Source of the DNA: JARDZI01 sp041639705
GTDB taxonomy: Bacteria; Bacillota; Clostridia; Clostridiales; Caloramatoraceae
Direction of reading: 5' to 3'
Length of the DNA: 19,097 bases
Assembly: GCA_041639705.1 (NCBI GenBank)
Contig: JBEQBT010000036.1
Location: 1 to 19,097, forward strand
Position 1 is the stretch's first letter; each line of letters opens with the position of its first letter. Below are positions 8,382 through 15,075 of the stretch, piece by piece. The position numbers and the translations under genes were made by a program. Below the pieces are notes generated by a model. The model worked only from the letters and a program-made list of their open reading frames with translations, did not search any database and was not told the DNA's origin.

Positions 8382-8783
8382 CTATTCCTTCTTTCCCCAT
8401 TTCAGCTCCTCCCCATTTTTACCATACTTCTTCCTTTTAGCAGTGATTTCTTCTATTTCTATTGAATATACACTGGTGATATTTAAACCGGATTTAACTA
8501 CCATGGGGAAGTAGTCCATCTTTGTAAGGGTATATTTTTCGCATACTAATCTTAGTGTGTTTGTTTTTTCAGCTTCATTTTCTACTAATTTCACTTTTCC
8601 AAATACAACAGCGGATTCAAACTCCGTGATAAAAACCTTGCTTGTAATAATTCCTGCGTTTGCTTCATCCTTTACGATTATATTCAATTCTTCATTGGAG
8701 AAGTTTTCTGGAATCTTTGTTTCCCCTATAAATGTAATGCAAACCCTTGGATTTTGATTAAACAATTTTATCTTTTTTCCATC
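8382..8783 (-). pseudogene. N-terminally truncated NimA-like / pyridoxamine 5'-phosphate oxidase-family gene
   Basis: The frame starts DGKKIK and continues LFNQNPRVCITF, ESAVVFGKVKLVENEAEK and ends with IEIEEITAK. This matches the second half of NimA-like FMN-binding split-barrel proteins (typical wording: EGKKIDLIKxNPRVCF, ESVxxFGKxExVEDxEEK, IxIEEITGK). Family members are about 150-160 residues. Here the first 50 or so, including part of the flavin site, are absent, and the frame is closed upstream by TAG at 8784-8786. A TTG at 8765 could start a 127-residue product, but it has no clear RBS, so I treat it as a relic. Plus-strand coding debris of another gene begins right at this break, showing that the truncation is a recombination or deletion junction. 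Copy B of the direct repeat lies downstream as its likely terminator. Confidence 0.7.
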
Positions 8784-8797
8784 CTAATTTTTCAAGA

Positions 8798-9010
8798 AAT
8801 AAAATTGGCAAGCTCTACACAATTGAAGTAACCCCAAAGGCAGAGCAGACAGTAAACTTTGTAGTTGATTTTAATTTTAATCATGAGAAAACCAAGATCC
8901 TTGCATATGGATTTAACGGTTATGCAAGAGACGATAAAAAGGCAAGAATAACTGCCGGGTGCTATAAACCTGAGGTACTGGAGATTTTTGTACTGGTGAG
9001 GATATTTACA
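8798..9010 (+). pseudogene. Unidentified coding relic
   Basis: A plus-strand frame without a start codon gives about 70 residues of protein-like composition (GKLYTIEVTPKAEQTV, then ILAYGFNGYARDDKK, then CYKPEVLEIFVL). The preceding bases belong to the opposite-strand NimA-like fragment, and the sequence runs into the inverted repeat at 9010-9056. It therefore looks like the interior of a gene cut at both ends. A one-base shift near 8995 would continue it as GEDIYKG, which suggests a frameshift. I do not recognise the family. The look is of a beta-rich extracytoplasmic domain. Confidence 0.4.
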
Positions 9011-9056
9011 AGGGGACAGTTCTCAATTATTTTAAACTCTTGAGAACCGTCCCCTT
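9010..9056. repeat. GGGGAC-type inverted repeat with U tail
   Basis: AAGGGGACAGTTCTCAA (9010-9026) and TTGAGAACCGTCCCCTT (9040-9056) form a 17-bp hairpin with one mismatch, followed by T residues to 9060. Palindromes of the GGGGACGGTTCTC type are scattered in many clostridial genomes near transposase genes. Here it directly abuts the IS91-type transposase remnant. It may be a mobile-element end, a solo palindromic repeat or a terminator. Confidence 0.65.
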
Positions 9057-9062
9057 TTTTGC

Positions 9063-9350
9063 GTAACTGCAGACGAATTTATACGGAGATTACTGATGCA
9101 TGTATTACAAAAGAGATTTATTAAGATTAGACATTATGGAATAATGGCAAATCGTAATAAAAAAACAAAGATGAGTAGATGTCAGATCATGGCTGGGAAA
9201 ATATAAATAAAAGTAAAATATAAAGGCTTTAATGCTGTAGAAATTATCTTAAAAATCACTGGCAGAGATGTTACAAAATGCCCTTGTTGTAAAAATGGAA
9301 AGATGGGTAGAAAAAAGTTTAAACATATAAAGGATATTTCACCTCCATAA
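9063..9350 (+). pseudogene. C-terminal remnant of an IS91-family (Y2/HUH) transposase
   Basis: The frame from 9063 reads VTADEFIRRLLMHVL, then FIKIRHYGIMANRN, and later VEIILKITGRDVTKCPCC before TAA at 9348-9350. The EFIRR...HVL, IRHYG-x-x-ANR and terminal CPxC zinc-finger-like motifs are diagnostic of the C-terminal part of IS91-type transposases. An in-frame TAA at 9204-9206 splits the reading frame, which continues in the same phase after it. The N-terminal catalytic region with the HUH motif and tyrosines is missing: the homology starts directly after the inverted repeat at 9010-9056. The element is dead. Confidence 0.8.
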
Positions 9351-9537
9351 GTAAAAAGCAAAATTAGTGTTTAAAATGCCTCTTAATTGGGGAGGGGGAA
9401 AGTATATCCAAAGTTTCAAAATTGAGTTTGTTATTTTAGTTATTTTATCACAAGAGAGTAAAAGTCACTGTATAGAAAGATAAATATAAGGGGATGGATT
9501 TATTCAAACCCCATATAAAGGCAATAGTTCACCGCAG

Positions 9538-9666
9538 TTAAATTCTTTAGGAGTAGCCATATCAACATTAAGAAGATGGGAAAATGAAAACAGATTAAAA
9601 TCAGTAAAAACAGAAGGTGGACATAGAAGATATGACAAAAGTATGTTAATAAGCCTAAAGAATAAA
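9538..9666 (+). pseudogene. Fragment of an IS607-type serine recombinase (TnpA), MerR-like DNA-binding part
   Basis: The plus-strand frame reads LGVAISTLRRWENENRL followed by TEGGHRRYDKSML. This is the helix-turn-helix and wing of the MerR-like N-terminal domain of IS607-family resolvases (family wording LGVSxSTLRRWExEGKL...TEGGHRRY). Homology is not visible before 9538 or after about 9666, and the serine recombinase catalytic domain is absent. The fragment runs into the 3' end of the minus-strand membrane-protein gene. Together with the IS91 remnant it marks this segment as a repeated target for insertions and deletions. Confidence 0.7.
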
Positions 9667-9681
9667 CGGGCTGTCATCAGT

Positions 9682-10368
9682 CTAGATTTCTACAACAAAC
9701 AGATGTCTATTCATATTGTTATAGAATTCCCTATAAAACACTATAAAGAAAAATGCTAAAAGTATTAATGGTATTAAACCAATTATTGATTCTACTGTAC
9801 TTATAATATTTAAACCTCTTGGGCTTATCTTTTGATATAATATTCTGAATAAAAACATGTTGAATACAAAGTTGACTATCCACTCTGTTAATAATATAAG
9901 CTGTCCTATAAATGCAAAGAATGTCGCTTTTCTTAAATTGCCTTTTATATTAAAATTTTTATGAAAATTCATAAAACATGTAAGAAGTAGTAAAATTGGT
10001 ATTAAACTTATAAGAAAGTCTACACGACTATACATGGAGACAATATTCATTAAGCCCACATACTTGAGAGGATCCTTCAAAGCTATATTAATAATACTAT
10101 TTGAAATTATACCTGTCATGTTCAAAATAACAATAATTAAATATCCAATTAACCCTAAAACCCCTGCAGTTCTTAGAGCAGAGGTCTCCTGCTGTCTTAC
10201 TATAAACACATAGAAAAATATGACTAGCAAGATATTTCCTGTAATCCCCATTGAACTGCTTATTAAGTATATATTGTTAAAGGGTACAAAAGAATTCAGT
10301 ATAATAGGTAAAATATTAAATATAATGCCTATTACTGCAAGTTGTGCTGCCATTTTAATCTTCATCAT
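9682..10368 (-). CDS. Polytopic membrane protein of unknown function (about six helices)
   Basis: The 228-residue product is dominated by six or so hydrophobic segments (roughly 8-28, 35-58, 67-90, 110-130, 148-172 and 190-215) with short polar loops. No catalytic or transport motif is recognisable. Its size and pattern recall DUF4386-like or similar small uncharacterised integral membrane proteins of Firmicutes, but I cannot assign a family. Two consecutive ATG codons begin it (10368 and 10365). AAGGAGGG lies four bases before the first and seven before the second, so the second may be preferred. The gene stands alone: IS relics lie downstream and a separate small gene upstream. A near-palindrome overlaps the RBS region. 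The stop codon is followed directly by the IS607-type fragment, so the gene's own terminator may have been lost. Confidence 0.85.
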   Translation of the reverse strand: MMKIKMAAQLAVIGIIFNILPIILNSFVPFNNIYLISSSMGITGNILLVIFFYVFIVRQQETSALRTAGVLGLIGYLIIVILNMTGIISNSIINIALKDPLKYVGLMNIVSMYSRVDFLISLIPILLLLTCFMNFHKNFNIKGNLRKATFFAFIGQLILLTEWIVNFVFNMFLFRILYQKISPRGLNIISTVESIIGLIPLILLAFFFIVFYREFYNNMNRHLFVVEI

Positions 10369-10377
10369 AGTCCCTCC

Positions 10378-10394
10378 TTATAACACTGTTATAA
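10378..10394. promoter_or_regulatory. Near-perfect palindrome over the promoter/RBS of the membrane-protein gene, possible operator
   Basis: TTATAACACTGTTATAA is a 17-base sequence symmetric around one central base. It sits just upstream of the AGGAGG of the minus-strand gene and overlaps a weak candidate -10 (TATAAC). TTTACA about 15 bases further upstream is a possible -35. A dyad in this place is the usual position of a repressor site, but no cognate regulator is in the window. Confidence 0.4.
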
Positions 10395-10504
10395 TAAGGT
10401 TCTACAAATGTAAATATTTTCCTGCTTAATTTTACAATATATTTGGAAATTATTTGAAATTATATGCCACATACTCAATTTCTGATATCTGATGTGGCTG
10501 TCAC

Positions 10505-10864
10505 CTATCCCTCATCTTCCTCTGGTATATAGCACTTCGTATACCACCTGACAGAGCAATCTTCAAATTCCTTGTCATAGTTAATTTTCTCCCATAAAAA
10601 AGCCTTGAATAGGGGATGAATATTAATTGGGCCCATGCTTTTCCATGGATACCTACTCATTAGCTTAATAGCTTCACTCCAATCTCCAGTCGATTGTAGT
10701 TCGGAAACAAGTAGATCATTATCTTTTTCAACAAGAGTATTTTCTAAAGCATATTCCTGTGTATTAAATTTAAACCTCCATCTGTTATCTTCAAGCATCT
10801 TACCAAATAAGGATAGCTTTCTCCCTGCTGCCCCAAACTCCGCTATAACCTCCCAATTGTCCAT
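10505..10864 (-). CDS. Small acidic cytosolic protein of unknown function
   Basis: This 119-residue protein has no signal peptide or membrane segment and is rich in W, E and D. The start is strongly supported by AGGAGG six bases before the ATG at 10864. Its second half contains the segments STGDWSEAI, YPW and INIHPLFKAFLW. The pattern, a short acidic soluble protein with conserved tryptophans and an xxHPxF motif near the C-terminus, resembles uncharacterised orphan families that include immunity-like proteins. That is only a resemblance and I assign no function. No toxin gene is visible next to it. It is separated from the membrane-protein gene by about 136 bases and from the DUF362 gene by about 257 bases of AT-rich DNA with no clear feature, so it is probably monocistronic. 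Confidence 0.8.
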   Translation of the reverse strand: MDNWEVIAEFGAAGRKLSLFGKMLEDNRWRFKFNTQEYALENTLVEKDNDLLVSELQSTGDWSEAIKLMSRYPWKSMGPINIHPLFKAFLWEKINYDKEFEDCSVRWYTKCYIPEEDEG

Positions 10865-11121
10865 TTTATACCTCCTAATAATGAATATTTAAACCATTAC
10901 TTTTTCATTTTCTGGTTAAAGAGGATGGATTTTTCGTTTTATGGACTTAATTTACATATTTTTACACTTATTTTACTAAGTATTAGCAGCTAATGTTTTA
11001 TTATAAAAATATAATTTCTCTTTATATTAATAATTCTATTCATAGAGTTTCTATTAAATACTATTCTTTCAAAGGTATTAGGCAACAATGAACCTGTCAC
11101 CTTTTAAGTCAGATGATTTTG

Positions 11122-12279
11122 CTATTTTAATCCGAATATCTTACTTACTGCCTTTTCCTTTGTTACTATAGCCCCACGTGGACAAAGCTCCTGACAGCAA
11201 AAACATCGAATACACTTGCTGTAATCCCATTTAGGTATTACTTTGACATTCTGTTTTACAAAGGATATTACCCTAGGTTTTTCAGGGCAGACCTCACTAC
11301 ATTTCTTGCAGCCAATACATTTTTCTCGGATCAAAACTGGATTTGGAGCAGTCAATGAAGTTATAAAATTATTTAGCTTTGGACTTACAGAATTAATTAC
11401 CTTTGCATTTCTTGAGAGTATAAAGTCTTTACATTTCATATTCTCAATTTTTTCTCCAAGAACATTAATTTCTTCTGGAAGTACTGGTCCCCAGTTTGTA
11501 TCATGAGCTGCCTTTAAAAAAGGTACAGTCAAAACATCATCATAGCCAATTAACCTTACTGCTGTTGAATCAACTGCTGTAAGTGATTTTCCCATAATTA
11601 ATGTATCCATCTTTTTAGGAGTACCATTTCTAGGCCCATTTCCTTCCATTGCAATTATACCATCAAGTATTGCAAAGCTAGTTTTCACAACAGAATTTAA
11701 ATCCAATAACATTTTGCTGAAGTTTATTAAGTTTGGTGATTTTGTATGCCATGCTGCCTTTTTAGTACCAGGTACACAGCCAAATTGATTCTTAACAGCA
11801 CCTGTATAATACATCATTGCATGAGTTTTAAGCTTCGGAAGGGTTATGACTACATCTGCCTCATAGGCTGCCTTTGCAATATTCCAAAACTTATACATTA
11901 ATGGATTACTTAGCTCCACATGTACTTCTTCATTAAAATCAACAAACTTAACTCCATATCTGTCAGCTACCTCCATTAACCCTGATTCCTCAGCAGCTTT
12001 TTTCCCATCTCCAGAACCTGGAGAATCACCAAATATTATATTATTACTGTACTCCTTAACTATCCTTACAACTGCTTCAAAAACTGCATAATGTGTTATA
12101 ACCGGTGAGCCCTTTTCAATTATGCTGAGAAAATTAGGCTTTAATAGAACTCTGCTATTTTCAGGTATTAGAGTTCTTAAAAAAAAAGTACCACCCAAAA
12201 GTTCAAAGCCTTCTCTTAGCTTTTTTTCAATATTATCAACATCGTAATCCGTACACTTTAAAAGAGCAACGTTTTCCAT
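11122..12279 (-). CDS. DUF362 domain protein with two C-terminal [4Fe-4S] ferredoxin motifs
   Basis: The 385-residue protein starts MENVALLKC. Residues about 1-300 form the DUF362 domain, with the typical phrases VLLKPNFL, GDSPGSG, ITLPKLKTHAMMYYTGAVKNQ and DGIIAMEGNGPRNG. The C-terminus carries two ferredoxin clusters, CIGCKKCSEVCP and CIRCFCCQELCP, each with the C-x2-C-x2-C-x3-C-P spacing for one [4Fe-4S] centre. DUF362 proteins are common in anaerobes and their reaction is not settled; the ferredoxin part implies electron transfer in the cytoplasm. I chose the ATG at 12279 because AAAGGTGG precedes it at normal spacing and homology begins there. A longer frame to 12468 would run through a terminator and into the neighbouring gene. 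It is separated from the upstream DUF6438-like gene by a terminator, so it likely has its own promoter. Confidence 0.92.
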   Translation of the reverse strand: MENVALLKCTDYDVDNIEKKLREGFELLGGTFFLRTLIPENSRVLLKPNFLSIIEKGSPVITHYAVFEAVVRIVKEYSNNIIFGDSPGSGDGKKAAEESGLMEVADRYGVKFVDFNEEVHVELSNPLMYKFWNIAKAAYEADVVITLPKLKTHAMMYYTGAVKNQFGCVPGTKKAAWHTKSPNLINFSKMLLDLNSVVKTSFAILDGIIAMEGNGPRNGTPKKMDTLIMGKSLTAVDSTAVRLIGYDDVLTVPFLKAAHDTNWGPVLPEEINVLGEKIENMKCKDFILSRNAKVINSVSPKLNNFITSLTAPNPVLIREKCIGCKKCSEVCPEKPRVISFVKQNVKVIPKWDYSKCIRCFCCQELCPRGAIVTKEKAVSKIFGLK

Positions 12280-12301
12280 AATATCCCCACCTTTATATTT
12301 A

Positions 12302-12329
12302 ATTATATCCCAATTAATACATATTCTAC
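12302..12329 (-). promoter_or_regulatory. Candidate promoter of the DUF362 gene
   Basis: A perfect TATAAT (minus strand, 12302-12307) lies 22 bases before the start codon. The hexamer 16 bases upstream (GTAGAA) is a poor -35. The position between the preceding terminator and the RBS fits a promoter. Confidence 0.35.
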
Positions 12330-12351
12330 ACCTTGCTGTGCATTTAAGAAA

Positions 12352-12390
12352 TAAAAAATACCGCTGAGCCCAGTACTCTGCCCACGGTAT
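12352..12390 (-). terminator. Rho-independent terminator of the DUF6438-like gene
   Basis: On the minus strand ATACCGTGGGC pairs with GCTCA-G-CGGTAT (one bulged G, one G-U pair) around a 10-base loop, followed by a run of six T residues. It lies about 47 bases beyond the stop codon at 12437 and separates this gene from the DUF362 gene. Confidence 0.8.
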
Positions 12391-12436
12391 TATTATATCT
12401 TGATTTTTACAGTATAAGAGACACCCTCTTGTAGTT

Positions 12437-12838
12437 CTATTCTTTCTTTTCCCAGTAAATATCCTCAACTAAGGCATCCATAACCTTCTCAATAGCCCAT
12501 ATTTCCACAGGTCCAGACTCACCATAGTTGCTTACAGTTTTAATTCCATCCTCATAAACTAGTGTCGTAAGCACATTGGGCTGGTCATGGCCATCTATTA
12601 AATATTTTTCTCTAAGCTCCTTAAATCCAAGCTTCTCCATAAGACCAGAAAGTCTTTTAAAATCAGTATCATCGATAGTTCCAACAAATACCCCTATTTT
12701 ATCAACATGGTATTTACCCACATATACTGCTTCCCCGCTACTTTTAAATGTTACTTTAAATACAGGGTAGGGTTCCTTTGACATTACTCTTTCCATGGAA
12801 ATCTCTTTTATACCATTAATAGTATTATTCAAACTCAT
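12437..12838 (-). CDS. DUF6438-like small soluble protein
   Basis: The product is about 133 residues, without signal peptide or membrane segment. The order ISMER...YPVFKVTFKSSGEAVYVGK, then a helix with FKRLSGLMEKLGF, then VSNYGESGPVEIWAIEKVMDALVE follows the pattern of DUF6438-type proteins: a two-stranded start with xVYxGK, a central helix, then a YG-x-GP-x-x-x-x-x-LE helix. The function of this family is unknown. Two starts are possible, ATG at 12838 and GTG at 12841. Both sit unusually close to AGGAAG, so the site is not ideal. A later ATG at 12796 would cut into the conserved start. A 10-bp-stem hairpin lies in its 5' leader (12853-12895), and a strong terminator follows it. Confidence 0.82.
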   Translation of the reverse strand: MSLNNTINGIKEISMERVMSKEPYPVFKVTFKSSGEAVYVGKYHVDKIGVFVGTIDDTDFKRLSGLMEKLGFKELREKYLIDGHDQPNVLTTLVYEDGIKTVSNYGESGPVEIWAIEKVMDALVEDIYWEKKE

Positions 12839-12852
12839 CACTTCCTATCTTA

Positions 12853-12895
12853 ATATGCTTCTAAAGCACTTTTTAACAATGATTCAGAAGCATAT
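12853..12895 (-). promoter_or_regulatory. Stem-loop in the 5' leader of the DUF6438-like gene
   Basis: ATATGCTTCT (12853-12862) and AGAAGCATAT (12886-12895) form a perfect 10-bp stem around a 23-base loop. It ends 15 bases before the start codon and so next to the ribosome binding site. It could affect translation or be an operator dyad. There is no U tail, so it is not a terminator for this strand. Confidence 0.45.
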
Positions 12896-12947
12896 ACTAA
12901 ACAATTTATTTAATTACTAAGCTTAAATCCATTTATCCACTTTCAAG

Positions 12948-13037
12948 ACTCTCACTTCTATAAGTGGGAGTACCATTGCCTACTTTGGTGGGGGTAGAGT
13001 CCCCCACCAAAGTCTCAATGTCCAGCTTTAGCTGGAC
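12948..13037 (-). ncRNA. Three consecutive stem-loops directly behind degV, possible structured RNA or mobile-element scaffold
   Basis: Reading the minus strand from the degV stop, three hairpins follow with short linkers. The first is GTCCAGCT/AGCTGGAC (13020-13037). The second is a perfect 13-bp stem, ACTTTGGTGGGGG with CCCCCACCAAAGT (12982-13013). The third is ACTCCCACTT with AAGTGAGAGT (12948-12971, one G-U pair). None has a U tail, so a simple terminator is unlikely. The middle stem is far more GC-rich than its surroundings. Tight multi-stem elements of this type resemble the 3' RNA scaffolds of TnpB-type transposons (omega RNA) or palindromic repeat elements in clostridia. This is from memory and not proven here. 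No tnpB is nearby. Confidence 0.5.
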
Positions 13038-13041
13038 GAGT

Positions 13042-13884
13042 TCACTCTGTCATTATTGTAACTCCAATTAGGCCAGGTCCTGTATGCACACCTGCAACTG
13101 GACTTATATCACTGAAACCTAATTTAATTATATTTGGCAGCTCTTTAACCCTTTTATAAAGCTCCTGTGCTTCTTCCTTAGCTCCGCCATGAAGTACCCA
13201 AACCTTTGCCCTCTCTTGTTCAAGTGCTTCTTTTATAATATCAAATACCTTTGATATACTTTGATTCCTACCTCTTACCTTTGTATAGGTATAGTAAATT
13301 CCCTCTTTACTAATTGAGATAATAGGTTTAATATTTAAAAATTCCCCTATTGTGCCTGAAACTCTTCCAATTCGTCCACCCTTTATAAGGTACTTAAGGG
13401 TATCTAGCACATAGTATATCTTTATTTTATCCCTAAGCCTGGGAAGTACTTTAATGATTTCTTCAAAGCTTTTACCAGCATTAATCATTTCTCCACATTC
13501 TAGTACTATAGCTCCTGCTCCAAGGGATATGGCTAATGAATCAAACACCTCAAACTTCATTTCTGGGTGGTTCTCACTAACCAGTCTAACAATATTATTA
13601 GTACCGGATAATCCAGCAGAAATTGTTACTGCGATTATATGTGTGTACCCCTCTTTATTAAGTTTAACAAAAAGACGATCAATTTCATCCATTGAAGGGA
13701 GCGAGGTTGTTGGAACCTCAATCTTCATATTGTCATATACTTCATCAGGTGTTATTTCAACTCTATCAGCATATTCTCTGTCCTTATATACAATTTTTAA
13801 AGGCAGCATATGGATATTATATTTTTTTATTTCCTCATAGCTTAAATCACTTGTACTGTCAGTCACCAATGCGATTTTGTTCAA
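13042..13884 (-). CDS. DegV family fatty-acid-binding protein
   Basis: The 280-residue protein has the complete DegV fold. The N-terminus reads IALVTDSTSDLS. TTSLPS near residue 60 and the SAGLSGT region contribute to the ligand carboxylate site. GGRIGRVSG lies near residue 170. SPVAGVHTGPGLIGV is at the C-terminus. DegV/FakB-type proteins bind a fatty acid and, in the FakA-FakB system, present it to the kinase that makes acyl phosphate for phospholipid synthesis. No fakA gene is in the window, so this may be one of several FakB-like paralogues. The start is a TTG at 13884 with GGGAGG seven to eight bases upstream. No ATG fits better. A TATAAT at 13923-13928 with a weak -35 is a possible promoter. 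Length is normal for the family. A three-hairpin element begins immediately after the stop codon. Confidence 0.95.
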   Translation of the reverse strand: MNKIALVTDSTSDLSYEEIKKYNIHMLPLKIVYKDREYADRVEITPDEVYDNMKIEVPTTSLPSMDEIDRLFVKLNKEGYTHIIAVTISAGLSGTNNIVRLVSENHPEMKFEVFDSLAISLGAGAIVLECGEMINAGKSFEEIIKVLPRLRDKIKIYYVLDTLKYLIKGGRIGRVSGTIGEFLNIKPIISISKEGIYYTYTKVRGRNQSISKVFDIIKEALEQERAKVWVLHGGAKEEAQELYKRVKELPNIIKLGFSDISPVAGVHTGPGLIGVTIMTE

Positions 13885-14035
13885 AGCTATTCCTCCCTTT
13901 AGTATTTTGAAAACTTTATTATATTATACCTAGTATAACATACATCTTATACCATAGTAATATTATTAAGTCATAGAGTCAGTTTTTAATTAAAGTGATT
14001 CTATACTTATAATTGTTTTCTAGTATAAATATGTG

Positions 14036-14076
14036 AAAAAGCTTGCCGCATTATACCTGATGCGGCAAGCTTTTTT
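14036..14076. terminator. Strong bidirectional terminator
   Basis: AAAAAGCTTGCCGCAT (14036-14051) pairs perfectly with ATGCGGCAAGCTTTTT (14060-14075) around an 8-base loop. A and T runs on both ends make it effective on both strands. It ends the minus-strand gene at 14103-14558 and isolates it from degV. Confidence 0.9.
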
Positions 14077-14102
14077 GTTACATTTGGTCAGATATTATTA
14101 AC

Positions 14103-14558
14103 TTATTCAGTGATTTCTGTGTGTTCAGGTGCTTTTGTCTGTTCAGCTGTTTCTGTTTGTTCAGGAGTTTCTGTCACTTCTTCATTAACAGTATTTTCTT
14201 CCAAAATGCTTTCTTCAACTGTATTGCAGCAAACATTGTCTTTATTTAACTGCATTAAGCATTTTGAAACCTTTTTATTAGCTATACCAATACCTAATAA
14301 AGCAAATGCAATACCTCCATAAATGCCAATTGATTGAAATATTCCTGGGAGTAATTGTGTTGGCAATAGTTCTTTTTTAACTAAAGCGGCATCAACCCCC
14401 TGAGCTACATATTGACTAACGGTCTTATTAAATAAGTAAATATTATTAATTAATAATGCAATTCCAACGAGTCCTACAACTGCAGCAGCAATATACATAA
14501 CAGTTGAGATAGTAGATTTCATTGATTTTTCAGAACCATTTTTGTCATTAAATTTCAT
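14103..14558 (-). CDS. Two-helix membrane protein with acidic repetitive tail
   Basis: This 151-residue protein begins with a short polar stretch, followed by a hydrophobic helix (about 18-45, TVMYIAAAVVGLVGIALLI). A loop (about 46-70) and a second helix (about 71-92, GIFQSIGIYGGIAFALLGIGIA) follow. The tail (about 105-151) is made of T/E/P-rich pseudo-repeats such as TPEQTETAEQTKAPEHTE. The two helices place both ends on the same side of the membrane. The tail is negatively charged and probably disordered. I recognise no family; the first part resembles small DUF-type clostridial membrane proteins. The start ATG at 14558 has GGAGAC about eight bases upstream. A perfect terminator follows. 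The repetitive tail codons may vary in number between strains. Confidence 0.8.
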   Translation of the reverse strand: MKFNDKNGSEKSMKSTISTVMYIAAAVVGLVGIALLINNIYLFNKTVSQYVAQGVDAALVKKELLPTQLLPGIFQSIGIYGGIAFALLGIGIANKKVSKCLMQLNKDNVCCNTVEESILEENTVNEEVTETPEQTETAEQTKAPEHTEITE

Positions 14559-14758
14559 AATAACTTGTCTCCATTTCCGCCTTTAAAGGCTTAAAATAAA
14601 TTCCAATTTAATACTGACCAATGTAATTTTTTGAATACTTTTTAGGATAGCCTGATGTTTTTTATAATTGCAATATATTATTATTATATTCTAATTTGCT
14701 TATAATAATCCTTAAGTAAATTACAGGCAATATCCTATTATTATGAATAAACTGGTAC

Positions 14759-14890
14759 TTAAATTATATCATTGTTACCTACAAGTTTGTACACATTTAT
14801 AATTATTAACATAAAGTTTTTAAACTGTTCTTTTTTAGCTCCACTTTCTTGAGTCAGAGTGTAAGCCCAAATAACTGGACATAAGTAGTC
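14759..14890 (-). pseudogene. Short C-terminal coding relic, unidentified
   Basis: In the otherwise empty region 14559-15075, a minus-strand frame of 43 codons reads CPVIWAYTLTQESGAKKEQ and then FKNFMLIIINVYKLVGNND before TAA. It has no start near its beginning, and a stop codon precedes it directly (14891-14893). The composition is protein-like, so it may be the tail of a lost gene. I cannot name the family, and chance remains possible. The rest of this region is AT-rich without further features apart from the palindrome at 14960-15023. Confidence 0.3.
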
Positions 14891-14959
14891 TTAAAATACT
14901 TTTTTCTCATAAAATTGTGCTTAACAGCTTGTCCATATCATAGCAATGAAAGACTAGTA

Positions 14960-15023
14960 CTGTCATCCTGAACATATTGAAGGATCTTAGCACTTAGATC
15001 CTTCACTATGTTCAGGATGACAG
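14960..15023. repeat. Long palindrome of the TGTCATCCTGAAC...GTTCAGGATGACA type
   Basis: CTGTCATCCTGAACATA (14960-14976) pairs with TATGTTCAGGATGACAG (15007-15023). After a 2-base mismatch, GAAGGATCT (14979-14987) pairs with AGATCCTTC (14996-15004) around an 8-base loop. The total is 26 bp in a 64-base palindrome. Palindromes with the TGTCATCCTGA...AAGGATCT core occur as dispersed repeats in many unrelated bacterial genomes. It lies behind the minus-strand gene at 15076 and may double as its transcription stop, although no long U run follows. Confidence 0.85.
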
Positions 15024-15075
15024 ACATAAACTATGATTTTTTAGTAATTTTGATACAACCATTTGTTATGCAAGC

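Noticed and set aside
12280..12468. 63-residue N-terminal extension of the DUF362 protein
   Set aside because: It would be translated through the terminator at 12352-12390 and overlap the preceding gene. The internal ATG at 12279 has a proper RBS.
13454..13910. Plus-strand frames of 128 and 72 residues opposite degV
   Set aside because: Antisense to a complete, well-conserved DegV gene.
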